64,000 bases of DNA, taken from assembly GCA_963971425.1 (NCBI GenBank), contig OZ020519.1, forward strand, positions 1,008,028 through 1,072,027. The letters run 5' to 3'. Source of the stretch: Bryoerythrophyllum caledonicum (Eukaryota > Streptophyta > Bryopsida > Pottiales > Pottiaceae). The notes beneath the pieces are model-generated. The model made no database searches, was not told where the DNA came from, and worked only from the letters and a program-made list of their open reading frames with translations. Positions 21,885 to 33,721 of this stretch are shown here, piece by piece. Both the position numbers and the translations under genes were made by a program. The first letter of the stretch is position 1, and each line of letters begins with the position of its first letter.

Positions 21885-23539
21885 GAACCTTCACCATACA
21901 TCATCAACATGGCTAATCAAAGCTTGGAGGCCCCGATAGGCCAAATTAGTGGTTGTAAAGTGACCACGGGGGGGGGGTAGAGTATTCCCTTACCTTCCAA
22001 GTCATTCGAATGCACTCCAACAAGGAGGCATACCCCTTGCTACTAGGTAGGCCTTGGTTGCGAATTGCCAATGCCACGGTAGAATGGAAAGGACCGAACC
22101 CAAACATCACCTATGGTCCACCGGAGAACCCTACTACCGTCCACATCCAACCAAGTAAACTAGGATTATGCCACGGTTGTATGGGCTTGTCGGAAGATGA
22201 ATCATAAGAGGTTCTAACAAAGGAGCCTCCCAAAAGGGTGAGGTTTGCGCCTCACAAGGCGGTGGATCGCGCCCAACCCTCGAAGGCCCACGTGATGCCG
22301 TTCAAGAGCATGGGACCGGGTCTTTATGAGTGGGTTCCTAGTGGTGAATTTGTAGAGTGGTTGAGGGAACACCGCACCTCAAGCGCGGATGAAGAGATGT
22401 CCGTGCATTTCATGGATAGTGAGCTTATTGAAGTGGAACCCAAGATAGAAGTGGGCCTGGTTCCTCTCCTGGATGACCTAGAGCCGGCAGCAGTGCTCGG
22501 AGTGGATATTGATGGCACACAAGGGATGGAGTTGGAGGTGTTAATCGATGAGGGCCCTCTCAACCCATCTCTCCACTTTAGGAGGACATCCACCGGTATT
22601 CTAGCTAGTGGTTCGGGGGCAACGTACCCCCAAGTTCCAAATGATTGGTATATGGGACCTACTCAACAACCACACGTACATCACGATGATTGGAAGTTGA
22701 TGGTGGTCTCTCATGAGGAGGAAGAAGAGCACAGTATAAAGGTGGGTGTTGGATTGACCGAGGAAGAGATGGTGAAATACAAGTCACTAATGGTCGAGTT
22801 TCGGGACATTTTTGCATGGTCATACAAAGACCTCAAGGCCATTCCCCCGGCGGTGATACAACATCACATTCCCCTTCTCCCGGGCACTACTCCCATCAGA
22901 CAAAAGCAGCGGGGCATGAATCCCAACCTACAGCTCATTGTCGAGGCAGAATTGGAAAAACTACTTTAAACGGGGTTCATTAAACCCGTGGAGATATCCG
23001 ATTGGGTCTCCCCTATGGTATTAGTTAAAAAGAAAAATGGGAAGCTACGGGTGTGCATTGACTATAGGAAACTTAACCACCACACCCAAAAAGGACCACT
23101 TTCCCTTGCCATTTATCAACACTATCTTAGAAGAGGTAGGTGGTCATGAGCTTTACACGTTTATGGATGGCTACTCGGGCTACAATCAAATCTCCATTGC
23201 CCCCGAGGATTATCACAAGACCGCCTTCATTACCCCGTGGGATACATTCATTTATTTGGTCATGCCTTTTGGGCTTTGTAATGCCCCTTCCGCATTCCAG
23301 AGGGCCATGACCTATGCCTTCTCATACCTCTTACACAAATCAATGACGGTGTTCATTGATGATTTTAGCACCCTGTCCACGAAGGACAAGCACCTAGCAT
23401 GTGTGAGGCAAAGCTTTGAACGATGCAGGCGCACCGGCATCGCTCTCAACCTCGAGAAGATCTTCCTCGCCGTAGAAAAGGGGGTCTTACTAGGATTCGT
23501 GGTCTCCAAGGAGGATAGAGAGCGGGACCCCGACAAGGT
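21885..23539 (+). pseudogene. E2 pol: protease end, linker and reverse transcriptase
   Basis: The region starts inside the protease fold, just after where E3 has its VDGGSSLNIM motif. The linker (22238-22969) ends in HHIPLLPGTTPIRQKQRGMNP, the usual run-in to reverse transcriptase. A TAA at 22967 replaces a CAA seen in E3, and an extra G in the AAAAAGG run near 23095 shifts the frame. The catalytic FIDDF and the preceding LVMPFGLCNAPSAFQRAM block are present in 23037-23539. The ORF is then cut by a solo LTR at 23540 and resumes at 26682. Confidence 0.85.
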
Positions 23540-26500
23540 TGTGAGCCAAATAAACCGCCCCTAAAGGGTGGCTTATCTTGAACACAAGATCCTAATATGG
23601 GGCCTAGTTGCTTGTGTAACCAACCCTCAGCCCATTCATACACAACTTATACAAGCATGGCAACACATCTCATGTTCACTTGGATTTCTTGTGGTTAACT
23701 AGTGAGGTGGTGACTTAATCCAGCCTTCTAATTGAACCCACCTTTGAACAAGTGTAACTTTCACTCTAAGGCCCCGAATGCAACGTTTCCAACTCTTATG
23801 GGTTCAATTCATCATTCCGAACTTGATTAGACCCTTACTAATCAGTTTCAGGCTTAGGTGTGACCCTGGGACCAGTTGGCAGCAGACAGGCTTCCCTACT
23901 TCCTACAATTTATAATCCTAATTATCTCCTCGACTCTAACTCCGATTCTTGTGTTTGTTTTTTCTATTCCTATTAGTTTTTTATGCTTAACATGATGGCA
24001 GCCTTCAATTAATCATTTGACTCGACCCTGGACCTCACAGCCAGCGACCAGCAGCGCACCTTCAACATACATCTTTACTCAAAAGTTGTAGCCAAGCATT
24101 CACATGCACGCCCATATACTTCACATGATTAACCTCCTTAACACTAAGCTTCTCATGAGCATCCAACTGCGTTCTCTTATTTTTATAGAGTGATCACCTT
24201 GTTAAGTTGAGTTGATTGTAACCCTAACTCTAGTGGAATTTTGACTGCGCTTCCGCGCGACATATGAGACTTGAAAAATTAGGGTTTCTCAAGCACACGG
24301 AATTGATTCCTAGAGAGGGGGAAGGAGAGCTCCGTGGTTTGGTTCAATTCACCCTCCTTCCTTCAGTTCTTCGTGATCTTCTTCCCTTCGGTCCAGCTCC
24401 CCTTCTCTTCGTGATCTTCTTCTTGGTTCAGCCCTCTTCGTGATCTTCGTGTGCTTCTGTCCAGCTCCTCTTCGTGTTCTTTGTCTCTTCGTTCAGCTCC
24501 CCTTCGTGATCTTCGTGATGCCCTGGTGCAGCTCCTCTTCTCTTCGTGATCTTCTTCCCTTCGTGATCTTCGTGATGCCCTGGTGCAGCTCCTCTTCTCT
24601 TCGTGATCTTCTTCCCTTCGTGATCTTCGTGATGCCCTGGTGCAGCTCCTCTTCGTATTCTTCGTCGCTTCGTGCAGCTCCTCTTCGTGTTCTTCGTCTC
24701 TTCGTGCAGCTCCTCTTCGTGTTCTTCGTCTCTTCGTGCAGCTCCTCTTCTCTTCGTGATCTTCTTCCCTTCGTGATCTTTGTGATGCCCTGGTGCAGCT
24801 CCTCTTCGTGTTCTTCGTCTCTTCGTGATCTTCTTCTCTTCGTTCAGCTCCCCTTCGTGATCTTCTTGGTGCCCTGGTGCAGCTCCTCTTCTCTTCGTGA
24901 TCTTCTTCTTGGTTCAGCCCTCTTCGTGATCTTCGTGATGCCCTGGTGCAGCTCCTCTTCTCTTCGTGATCTTCTTCTTGGTTCAGCCCTCTTCGTGATC
25001 TTCGTGATCTTCTTCCCTTCGTGATCTTCGTGATGCCTTGGTGCAGCTCCTCTTCTCTTCGTGATCTTCTTCTTGGTTCAGCCCTCTTCGTGATCTTCGT
25101 GATCTTCTTCCCTTCGTGATCTTCGTGATGTCCTGGTGTAGCTCCTCTTCTCTTCGTGATCTTCTTCTTGGTTCAACCCTCTTCGTGATCTTCGTGTGCT
25201 TCTGTCCAGCTCCTCTTCGTGTTCTTCGTCTCTTCGTTCAGCTCCCCTTCGTGATCTTCTTGATGCCCTGGTGCAGCTCCTCTTCTCTTCGTGATCTTCT
25301 TCTTGGTTCAGCCCTCTTTGTGATCTTTGTGATGCCCTGGTGCAGTTCCTCTTCTCTTCGTGATCTTCTTCTTGGTTCAGCCCTCTTCGTGATCTTCGTG
25401 ATGCCCTGGTGGAGCTCCTCTTCTCTTCGTGATCTTCTTCTTGGTTCAGCCCTCTTCGTGATCTTCTTCCCTTCGTGATGCCCTGGTGCAGCTCCTCTTC
25501 TCTTCGTGATCTTCTTCTTGGTTCAGCCCTCTTCGTGATCTTCGTGTGCTTCTGTCCAGCTCCTCTTTGTGTTCTTCGTCTCTTCGTTCAGCTCCCCTTC
25601 CTGATCTTCTTGATGCCCTGGTGTAGCTCCTCTTCTCTTCGTGATCTTCTTCTTGGTTCAGCCCTCTTCGTGATCTTCGTGTGCTTCTGTCCAGCTCCTC
25701 TTCGCGTTCTTCGTCTCTTCGTGATCTTCTTGTCTTCGTTCAGCTCCCCTTCGTGATCTTCGTGATCTTCTTCTTGGTTCCTTTCTCACAGTGGCTGGGG
25801 CTTCCGGCTCTCACACTCCCTGTTCTCACACCCTCTCCCTTCCTACGCTCGTCCCTGCATTTTTTCTCCAACTGCCTCGACCTTCGACCAGAGACTCTCT
25901 CCAGCCTTGCTCTCTTGCGTTCCCATGGGCGTTCCTCGCCGCCTTTGGCCTTCTTCCATAAATGGCTTCCTTCTTACAAAGCCTATTAAACCTATAGCTA
26001 CTAATTCCGTGCCACCCTTGCATTTAACAAGAGTGGGTGTCCCACTAACCAAGGAATATCTAAATCTAAACATTGACTCCATGCCACATGGGTGTGCATG
26101 ATCTCCAATAAGTGAGCCATTAAGTTAATTCCAAGGTTGCTAAATCAATTAATCTACCTAGATTGAATTCCCCTTGCTTGGGGTAATTCCTAATTTTCCC
26201 TAGTGATCGACGAGGGGTTTGCCCCACCTTTTGGACTCTTCCAACCATTTTTTTAGGGGCTTTTAAACCTCCTTATTTTTTCCTTCCCCTCGCCATCGTT
26301 TCTCTCCTTCTCCTAATTTTTACCTTCGTGATTTCCTCATCATGACCAATTTCGGTCCATGGCTCGGTAGGAGGTAATTTCTTCCCCACAACTTTACTTT
26401 TCTTCCTTTTCTATTGTTTTTTTTTTTTTTTTTTTCCTTTTCTAACCTTCTCTTCATTTTTTCCTTCCTAATAATTTTTTTGATTAACTTAATAAAATCC

Positions 26501-26676
26501 ATGGTCGCCATAGAGTGGCTCCTATTAAAGGAATTAGTGAACGGAAAGGCCATTTAGCCGTATTGATCAAAAATCATGGGTTAATCCTATTGGATTACCC
26601 ACTTCAACTACTAGTTGAACCTAACACAATTGAAGTGCGGTCCATTCATCCTCGGGAGTCGTTTTGGCGGCTCACA
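23540..26676 (-). mobile_element. Solo LTR A in E2 pol, 5-bp target duplication AAGGT
   Basis: In plus orientation it begins TGTGAGCC and ends GGCTCACA, a perfect 8-base terminal inverted repeat. It is flanked by AAGGT at 23535-23539 and 26677-26681. Removing it and one AAGGT restores the order seen in E3 (GACAAGGTGAAGGT). It is a minus-strand member of the E2/E3 LTR family, with the GCGCTTCCGC box near 24250 and a tandem array (24375-25785). No internal retroviral genes are present, as expected after recombination between two LTRs. Confidence 0.95.
24375..25785 (-). repeat. Tandem array in solo LTR A (units about 69 bp, mosaic)
   Basis: The array is built from CTCTTCGTGATCTTCGTGATGC, CTGGTGCAGCTCCTCTTC and CTTCTTCTTGGTTCAGCC modules; the last recurs at 24902 and 24971, for example. 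On the minus strand the units resemble those of the E3 LTR arrays (GATCACGAA, GAGCTG, GAAGAAGATCAC). The long ORFs through it are low-complexity read-throughs. Confidence 0.9.
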
Positions 26677-26681
26677 AAGGT

Positions 26682-27516
26682 GAAGGTTATTGTGGAGTTA
26701 CACCCCCCCACAAATGTCAAGGAGATACAAAAAATCCTAGAACACATAGGGTGGTATAGAGAGGTTATCCATGACTATGCCACGAAGGCCATGCCTATCA
26801 CTAGGCTCATCCAAAAGAGCGTGAGGTTTGAATGGACCCCAAGTTCCCAAGAAGCCTTCGAAATTTTAAAGAAGGAATTAACCACCTACCCGGTTTTGAG
26901 GCCCCCGAATTGGGAGTTGCCTTTCCACATCTTTTGTGATGCCTCGGCGGTGGCTGTAGGAAGCACATTGTGCCAACCGGTGGGCCTTAATGGCAAGGAC
27001 CACCCCATTGCCTTCACAAGTAGGCAATTAAACCCCGCCGAAAAGAACTATACCACCACCGAACGTGAGTGCTTGGCGATGGTCTTTTCGGTCAAAAAAT
27101 TCCGCCACTACTTGTTACTCAACCCCATAGTGTTCTACGTGGATCACATGGCCATCAAGTACCTTGTCAACAAGACGGACTTGAGTGGTCGTTTAGCGAG
27201 GTGGGTCTTACTTTTAGAGGAATTTGACTACACGGTTATATACGGCCCGGGACGGATGCACCTTCAAGCGGATCACCTCTTACGCCTCTCAGAGGAAACC
27301 GGTGTAGTCTCCATTGATGAGGCCTTGATAGATGAGGACTTGTTTAAAGTATCCTCTATATCTTCATGGTACAATTTGGTGGCCGAATTCCTTACCACCC
27401 ACCTTCTACCGGAGTCATTGTCCAAAAACGAGCGTAGGAAGGTTCGCCTCCATAGCCGCCACTTTACCATAGTGGGGGGCAAATTGTATCGCCGTGGGGT
27501 TGACGGCATGCTACGT
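26682..27516 (+). pseudogene. E2 pol: reverse transcriptase end, RNase H and start of integrase
   Basis: This continues the frame after solo LTR A. HIGWYREVIHDYATKAMPI marks the connection domain. The RNase H segment shows FHIFCDASAVAVG, NYTTTERECLAMVF and FYVDHMAIKYL, with Asp and Glu in the usual places. GRLARWVLLLEEFDY and HLQADHLLRLS follow. The fragment is open from 26682 until solo LTR B interrupts it just before the integrase zinc-binding domain. It is the least damaged part of E2. Confidence 0.85.
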
Positions 27517-27521
27517 CAATG

Positions 27522-30500
27522 TATGAGCCCCAAAACCGGCTCACGATGTCATTTGGGCATTAAGATTAACTAGTTAACATTAGGAAGTGGTAGTTAGGGT
27601 GAGATGGTTAGACTAAACCACCCATTGTGGTTAAAGGGCTTGAAAAGGCCTTTTACTTACCATTTCCTAAGTTAGAGGGAGATCATCATCCCCAATTGAG
27701 GATTTAATCATGTTAAAAAATATAAATATAAATATAAAAATAAAACTAAAAAAATAAAAAAAACAAAAAACAAAAATAAAATAAATAAAAAACTTAGAAG
27801 ACGAAAGGAATTCTTGTAAAAAGGGAGACACCTCAACCTCCATGTGTTTCTAACACAATGGGAGGAAGCCTTGGGAAAAAATCAATACAAAAAACGAAAG
27901 AGGTAAGTAGACAATTGAGTAATTAAATTTAAAAAAAAAAAAACAAACAAACAAAAAATAAAAGTAAACAAATTTGAAGCTCGGTGTGCAACCATGATGT
28001 GGCTACTTTTTGTAGTTAATCTTTAAGAACTCATGCATGAAGTAGTGGCACATGGCCTTGGAAGAAATTAGAAAGGTTTAGATAATGAAGAGGGGAAAAA
28101 TTAGCACCAATTACTGGTGATCATGGGCTGGCCTTGGTGGCATGGCTTGAATTTACTATTTTAAACTTTTATTTTTAAACTTTACCTTCCCCCCGAGCTG
28201 GCGAGGGGGAATTTTTTGAATTCTAAAGGGAAATTCTTCAAAAGGCTGAGGGACCCTGCAAGGTCTGGGGGGCTGCGAAACTAGGTTCCCCCGAGGGTAT
28301 CGGCGGATATCGGGAGAACACCGGTGCGAATGCGGAGTTGGGCAAGCCTGCCTGTCGAGAGGGGGTCGGAGAGCTGCCGAACGACTCTACGTTTTTTGGG
28401 TGTCGGGAAGAGAGATGGGAGGTCGCTGTGAGAGTGAACTGAGGGAGGAGGACAGAGAACGGAAGGAGGGGAAGCACCCTGAACCTTAGAGTGTGTGTGA
28501 GCTGAGCGAGGGGGAAGAGCTCCGTTTGAGAGTGTGAGCGGCAGGGAGGAGGACGATGAACAGCGCGAGGGGAAGCTCCCCAAGCCCAAGAGTGTGGACA
28601 GAGTGTAGGTAAAGAAAGGAGAAGGGGGAGAGCCCCGTGAGGGAGTATGTGAGTCTAGAGGATCCGTGTAGGGGTGTTCCTTGAGTGAGAGGCGACGGAG
28701 CAGGCGAACGAGGCAGACTGCCTCCGAAGCGAAGATAGACCGCGCGACGTGAGAATACTGGTGCATGTTGGCGCCCGAAGTACTGCAGCAGGTCGGAAAG
28801 TTGAGTTGGCTCGGAGGCTCCAACGAAGAGGAGTCCTTGGAAGCTGTGTGTAGAGAAGCGGGAAGCCCCCGGCTCTATTAAAGGTGTGTGTGAAGGGCTC
28901 GGAGCCGATCCTACGATTGTGGGGGTCACTGGTGGTGTGCGAGAAGAGAGCACCAACCACAAGGATCGTTGAGGGAAGAGACGACGCGATTGGAAACCCC
29001 AAAATCCAGAACGAGAGGACAGAGCATCAGATTCGGCAAGAGGGCCGGAAGAGTCAGGGCATCGGCGCGAGCGAAAGGAGCGCGACTGCGATCAAGGGAA
29101 GCCGGCGCGCGCACAAGGACGAACGAGTCGACGATGGCGATGGCGACGAGGAACTCCACGCTCGAGAGCTTGGTGGAATTCTTTTCGGAGTAGATCTGTG
29201 TTTTTGGGCCCCTGTGAAGACTGAATCAATTCCTGGATCGCAGAGAGGAAGAACCCTGCGACATCAGGGTTGAGGAGAAGCGGAGTCCAGCTCGTTTAGG
29301 GTTGAGTCGTGAAATCTGCCTTCTTGTCTTTCGTGGGTGACGAAGTGAGCTGGGGTTTCTGGGTGAAAGGATAGCTCGTGATGAAGCCGAGGCGTTGAAC
29401 ATGAGACCCTGATCACTATTTCGAGGGAACTGCAGAAATCCAGGTTGCAGCATTGGTGGATCGGCTGCGAGATCGTCCCGGCCAGCCACCAGGGAGCTCT
29501 TATTCTCCCACTTAATTCTCATGCATGTAATGGTACTTGAAAGTGCAAGTGGGAATCCTTGGATACAGTAGCTGTTAAAAATTCTGGTGTTGAATCCTGT
29601 GCGGAAGCGCTGCCCCATTTAATTATGGATTTAGGTCATTAAGTTAATGCATCAACCATTCAAATTTCATGTGAATCGGCCATAGTAGGAATCAGCTCAT
29701 GAATCGCGTAGGATCAGACAAGCACTTAGCTCCAGTTGGACAAGGTTGTGAGGCAACACTAAATGCATGGGTCTTGTTGTGATTAATGTTATGGATATTG
29801 ATGCTAGTAGTTTGCTCCATGTGCTCTTGCTCAGCCTGTGAATGATGCGTGAGTTGTGGGTTAAATTGTATGTGAGATGTATGGGAAGTATGAGTGCAAC
29901 GTCATGGTTACGGGGGTTTCTGCTGTCCGACCGAATGTTGAGGCTACCAAGGTCTAATTGAATGGTTGATAGCCTCATCGTCAAGGCCATAACAAATTAG
30001 TACCATGGGTGGTAAAAACGCCCAATTCCGAGTAGGCCTCCTAAAGTTATGGGTGGTCAAAGTTATGCCTTGAATTGTGAATGTAGTCTGTCGCTGGTTG
30101 TCCTGATTGGGTCGATACTAGAGTCTGATCTGAATTTTTATTAGCTCATTAAGTTAATCATGAAAAATTAGTAAGGTTAGGCTGAAGAAATTCCGAATTT
30201 GAAGAAAGACACAAGAAGTTCTTCACGTTGGAAGTTTTCTGGAATTTGAAGGAACTGTCTGTTGCTTGGCTGCCTGGGAGAGTCGTGTGTTGGTCCTGAC
30301 TTGATCTCCAAGGATTCAGTCAAGTTGGTAATGGGCTGCTGAAGTTGGACCTTAAGGTAGGGCAAAATTCAGGCTAATCAACCAAGATTAATCAAAGACT
30401 AGGTGAAAAAAAAAATATATATATATATATATTAGAAAATTTAAAAGAATTCAAATTTAAAGAAAAGAAAACAAGGAGAAAGAATTAAAAAATATATATA

Positions 30501-30713
30501 TAGAGAAAAAAAAAGGGAATACAACAAGAACCGTCGAAGTTAAAGGGGAAACAGTCCCAAAAGGAACCACAATTAATAGCCAAATACCTAAAGAATCTCG
30601 TGATGCTTGTAAGTGCATGTTTTGAGTGTTGATTGCACAAAGGGCTGTATCCCACATTGGGGTCTTGTGTTCAAGATAAGCCACCCATTAGGGAGTGGTT
30701 TATTTGGCTCACA
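27522..30713 (+). mobile_element. Solo LTR B in E2 pol, 5-bp target duplication CAATG
   Basis: It starts TATGAGCC (one change from TGTGAGCC) and ends GGCTCACA. CAATG flanks it at 27517-27521 and 30714-30718. The first 30 and last 110 bases resemble other LTRs of the family, and the GGAAGCGCTGCC box is at about 29604. The middle (28190-29600) differs from solo LTR A and E3: it is GC-rich and has no tandem array. No retroviral coding sequence is present; ORFs at 28281-29273 look incidental. Confidence 0.9.
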
Positions 30714-30718
30714 CAATG

Positions 30719-31810
30719 TGTGACGTCCGTGGAAATCCCCACGATCCTCTCGGCCTGCCATGGCAGCGCGTGTGGAGGGCTCTTCTCTGGGACCTTGACG
30801 GCCCAAAAAGTCCTTCGCGCGGGTTATTATTGGCCCACATTGTTCCAAGACCCCATGAGTACACCAAGCGATGCGACGCTTGTCAACGATATGCCCGAAA
30901 TGACCTTCGAATGAGCATGCCACTACGCGTATCCTTGCCCTTGGTCCCATTCGAGAAGTGGGGTATTGACTACGTGGGGGAGGTGCACCCTAGCTCCTCT
31001 AGTGGAATGAAGCACATAGTGGTGGCAACCAAATATCTCACCAAGTGGGCCGAGGCTCGAGCCGTGAAGACCAATGATGCTAATCATGCAGCCAAGTTTT
31101 TGTTCGAACAAATCATTACCCGGTTTGGTTGTTCCAAAATCCTCATTAGTGATAGCGGGAAACATTTTTTCAACGAGATGATCGAAGCCATGACCACCCG
31201 GTTCAAGATCAACCATCGTAAGACCACCCCTTATCACCCTCAAACCAATGGTCACACCGAGCGGGTCAACCAAACCCTCGTGAATATTTTGAGGAAGACG
31301 GTCACCGATTCCAAGTGGGATTGGGACACGAAGCTCCCGGCCGCATTATGGGCTTACCAAACCACGTTCAAAGTAAACACCCATGCTACTCCCTTCTCGT
31401 TGGTGTATGGCATTGAAGCCATTTTGCCAATAGAGTTCGAGATTCCTTCTCTGCGAGTGGTCGTGACCGAACGATGGTCCATGGCCACGTCCTTAGCCGA
31501 TTGGTTAGAACGATTGGAGGAGCTTGATGAGATGCGCCGATGGAGCGCCCAAAACATGGAAGCCATCCAACGTTGAAGGAAGATCGCCTTTGACAAACGA
31601 AACAAGGCCCGGTCATTACAACCGGACATGCTAGTCCTCCTTCAAGATGCGAGGAGACTGGATTTCCTCGGCAAGTTTGATGCCTTGTGGTTGGGGCCAT
31701 ATCTCGTGAAAGAGGTCTTCCCCAACAACTCCGTTCAACTCCAAACCCTTAACGGCGAGGATTATCCCACGCAAACGTCGGGCAACCGATGCAAAGAGTA
31801 CAAGGTCTGA
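30719..31810 (+). pseudogene. E2 integrase
   Basis: The zinc-binding domain is split by a one-base deletion near 30850 relative to E3. The second Cys pair (CDACQRYAR) and the catalytic core are in the frame that stops at 31574. That core has Asp in WGIDYVG, Asp in ISDSGKHF and Glu in NGHTERVNQTL. The TGA at 31574-31576 stands where E3 has CGA. The C-terminal GPY/F-like module (GKFDALWLGPYLVKEVF) follows and ends at 31810. Not functional. Confidence 0.85.
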
Positions 31811-31954
31811 TTTGTTCACAACCTTTACATTAAGACCTCCTATTGTTGATTGCAACCATGGGTCCTTCAACACGAAGAGATAGGACTTGACCGTGTGCCC
31901 ATGAGCAAGAGTTGAGTTCTCTGCCTCTTCGAGTTGTCCCAGATGGCCGCCATG

Positions 31955-33721
31955 TGTGAGCCACAAAAACGGCTCACGGTGACGAATGGACCACGCTTTG
32001 TATCCATTAAGGTCAACAAAGTAGTGGAAATGGGTTATCCCATTGGTTAGTTCATGGTTTTTGATCAAGATGGCTAAATAGCCTTTCCATGCGCTAATTC
32101 TTTAATTAGGAGCCACATTGTGGCAACCAAGAATTTTATGAAGTTAACCAAAAAATAAATAGAAAGGGAAAATAAACGAGAAAAGGTAGAAAAAACAAAA
32201 CAATTAGAAACAAAGTAGAAATAGAAGTGGTGGAGAAGAATTTACCTCCTACCGAGTCATGGACCGCAATTGGCCACGATGAGGAAATCACGAAAGAAAA
32301 AAATTAGGAGAAGAGAAATGATGGTGAGGGGAAGGAAAAAAGAAGGAGGCTTAGAAAGCCCTTAAAAAAGTAGTTAAAAAGGTCCGAAAGGCTTGGGCAA
32401 ACCCCTCATCAATCACTAAGTAAAATTAGGAATTACCCCAAGCAAGGGGAATTCAATCTAGGTAGTTTAATTAGATTTAGCATCCTTGGAATTAGCTTAA
32501 TAGCTCACTTATTGGAGATCATGCGCACCCCATGTGGCATGAAATTAAAGTAGGAGATTTAGATATTCCTTGGTTAGTGGGACACCCACTTTTGTTAATG
32601 CAAGGGTGGCACGGAGATAAGTGTCATAGGCTATAGTTGTTATAAGAGAAGAGTCATTAATGGAAGGTGGAAAAGGTGGCGGGGAACATCCTTGGGAACG
32701 CAAGGAGAGCAAGGGCTTGGGGGGGTTACCCCCTGGAGAGGCTCATTCGGGTAGTGTGCAAGGAATGTGGGGAGAGAGAGAGCAGAGAGGCGAGACTGAA
32801 TTTTTTTGAGAGAGAGCCGGAAGCTCCGGCCACAACAGCAAGTGAATTAGGTTAGAAAAGCACGAGCTAAACCAGGACGAAGAAGATCACAAGAAGACGA
32901 GCAAGATCGCAAGAGCACGAGCTGAACCAGGACGAAGAAGATCACAAGAAGACGAGCAGGATCGCAAGAGCACGAGCTGAACCAAGACAAGCTCGACCCC
33001 AAGGGCACAAGGTCAAGGATGGACGGTGAATCGAACTGAATCACGGAGCTTCTCTCTTCTCTTGGACCAGTAATCAATTTCTTGTGCATAAAAGGAACCC
33101 TAGTTCTCTAGTTACAAGAAAATCATGTGGAAGCGCTGCCAATTTTTCACTAGGATTAGGGTTTGCTACCCACTCAACCAAATAATTGGTTAAATCTACA
33201 ATAGTAAGTGAACGTAGTTGGAGGCTCATGCATGCTATAATGTGCAAATGGATTACTTGTGTGAATGCATGTGATGTACACGTGAATGTGTGGTGCATGA
33301 TTTTGAATAAACATATATGCTAAGTGTGCACTGCTGGTCGTTGGCTGTGAGTTCGTGATTGAGTCGAATGGTTAATTGAAGGCTGCCATCGTGTTAAGCA
33401 AGAAGAACCAATAAGAATACAAAAAACAAACATCGAAAACGGAGTCATAATCACGAAGAAAATGAAGAAATAAATTTTGATATATAAAGAAGAGCATGTC
33501 TGCTGGTCGCTGTTGTCAGGGTCACATTTAGGCCTGGAGTTGGTTGTTGAGGTTATAATCAAGTTCACAAGGTTGAACTAAACCTATCTAAGCTTTAAAA
33601 TGTAGAAAACGGCGCTGCGAGGTGGAACTCACGCTTGTTATAAGGTTGCGTTCAATTGAAGGTTGAATTCAGCCATCACAATATTAATCATTAACGAACC
33701 CCCTTAAGTGACCACACTAGG
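31955..33721 (+). repeat. E2 3' LTR, first part (interrupted by E3)
   Basis: It starts TGTGAGCC right after the pol end and shows the same start hairpin as E3. It carries two and a part copies of a 55-bp repeat (32858-33000) with the AGCACGAGCTGAACCAGGAC motif and the box GGAAGCGCTGCC near 33130. At 33721 E3 is inserted. The LTR resumes at 46981 and ends GGCTCACA at 47102. Confidence 0.85.
32858..33000 (+). repeat. 55-bp tandem repeat in the E2 LTR
   Basis: Units begin AGCACGAGCT at 32858, 32913 and 32968 and contain GAAGAAGATCACAAGAAGAC. The motif is related to, but distinct from, the units in the E3 LTRs and solo LTR A. Confidence 0.85.

Noticed and set aside
24440..25756. Long plus-strand ORFs encoding Ser/Phe/Leu-rich repeats
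   Set aside because: They run through the tandem array of solo LTR A, are open because the unit lacks stops, and shift frame between units. No protein family is suggested.
28281..29273. ORFs of 130-180 codons inside solo LTR B
   Set aside because: They lie wholly within an LTR with exact boundaries and target duplications, overlap on both strands and show no domains.
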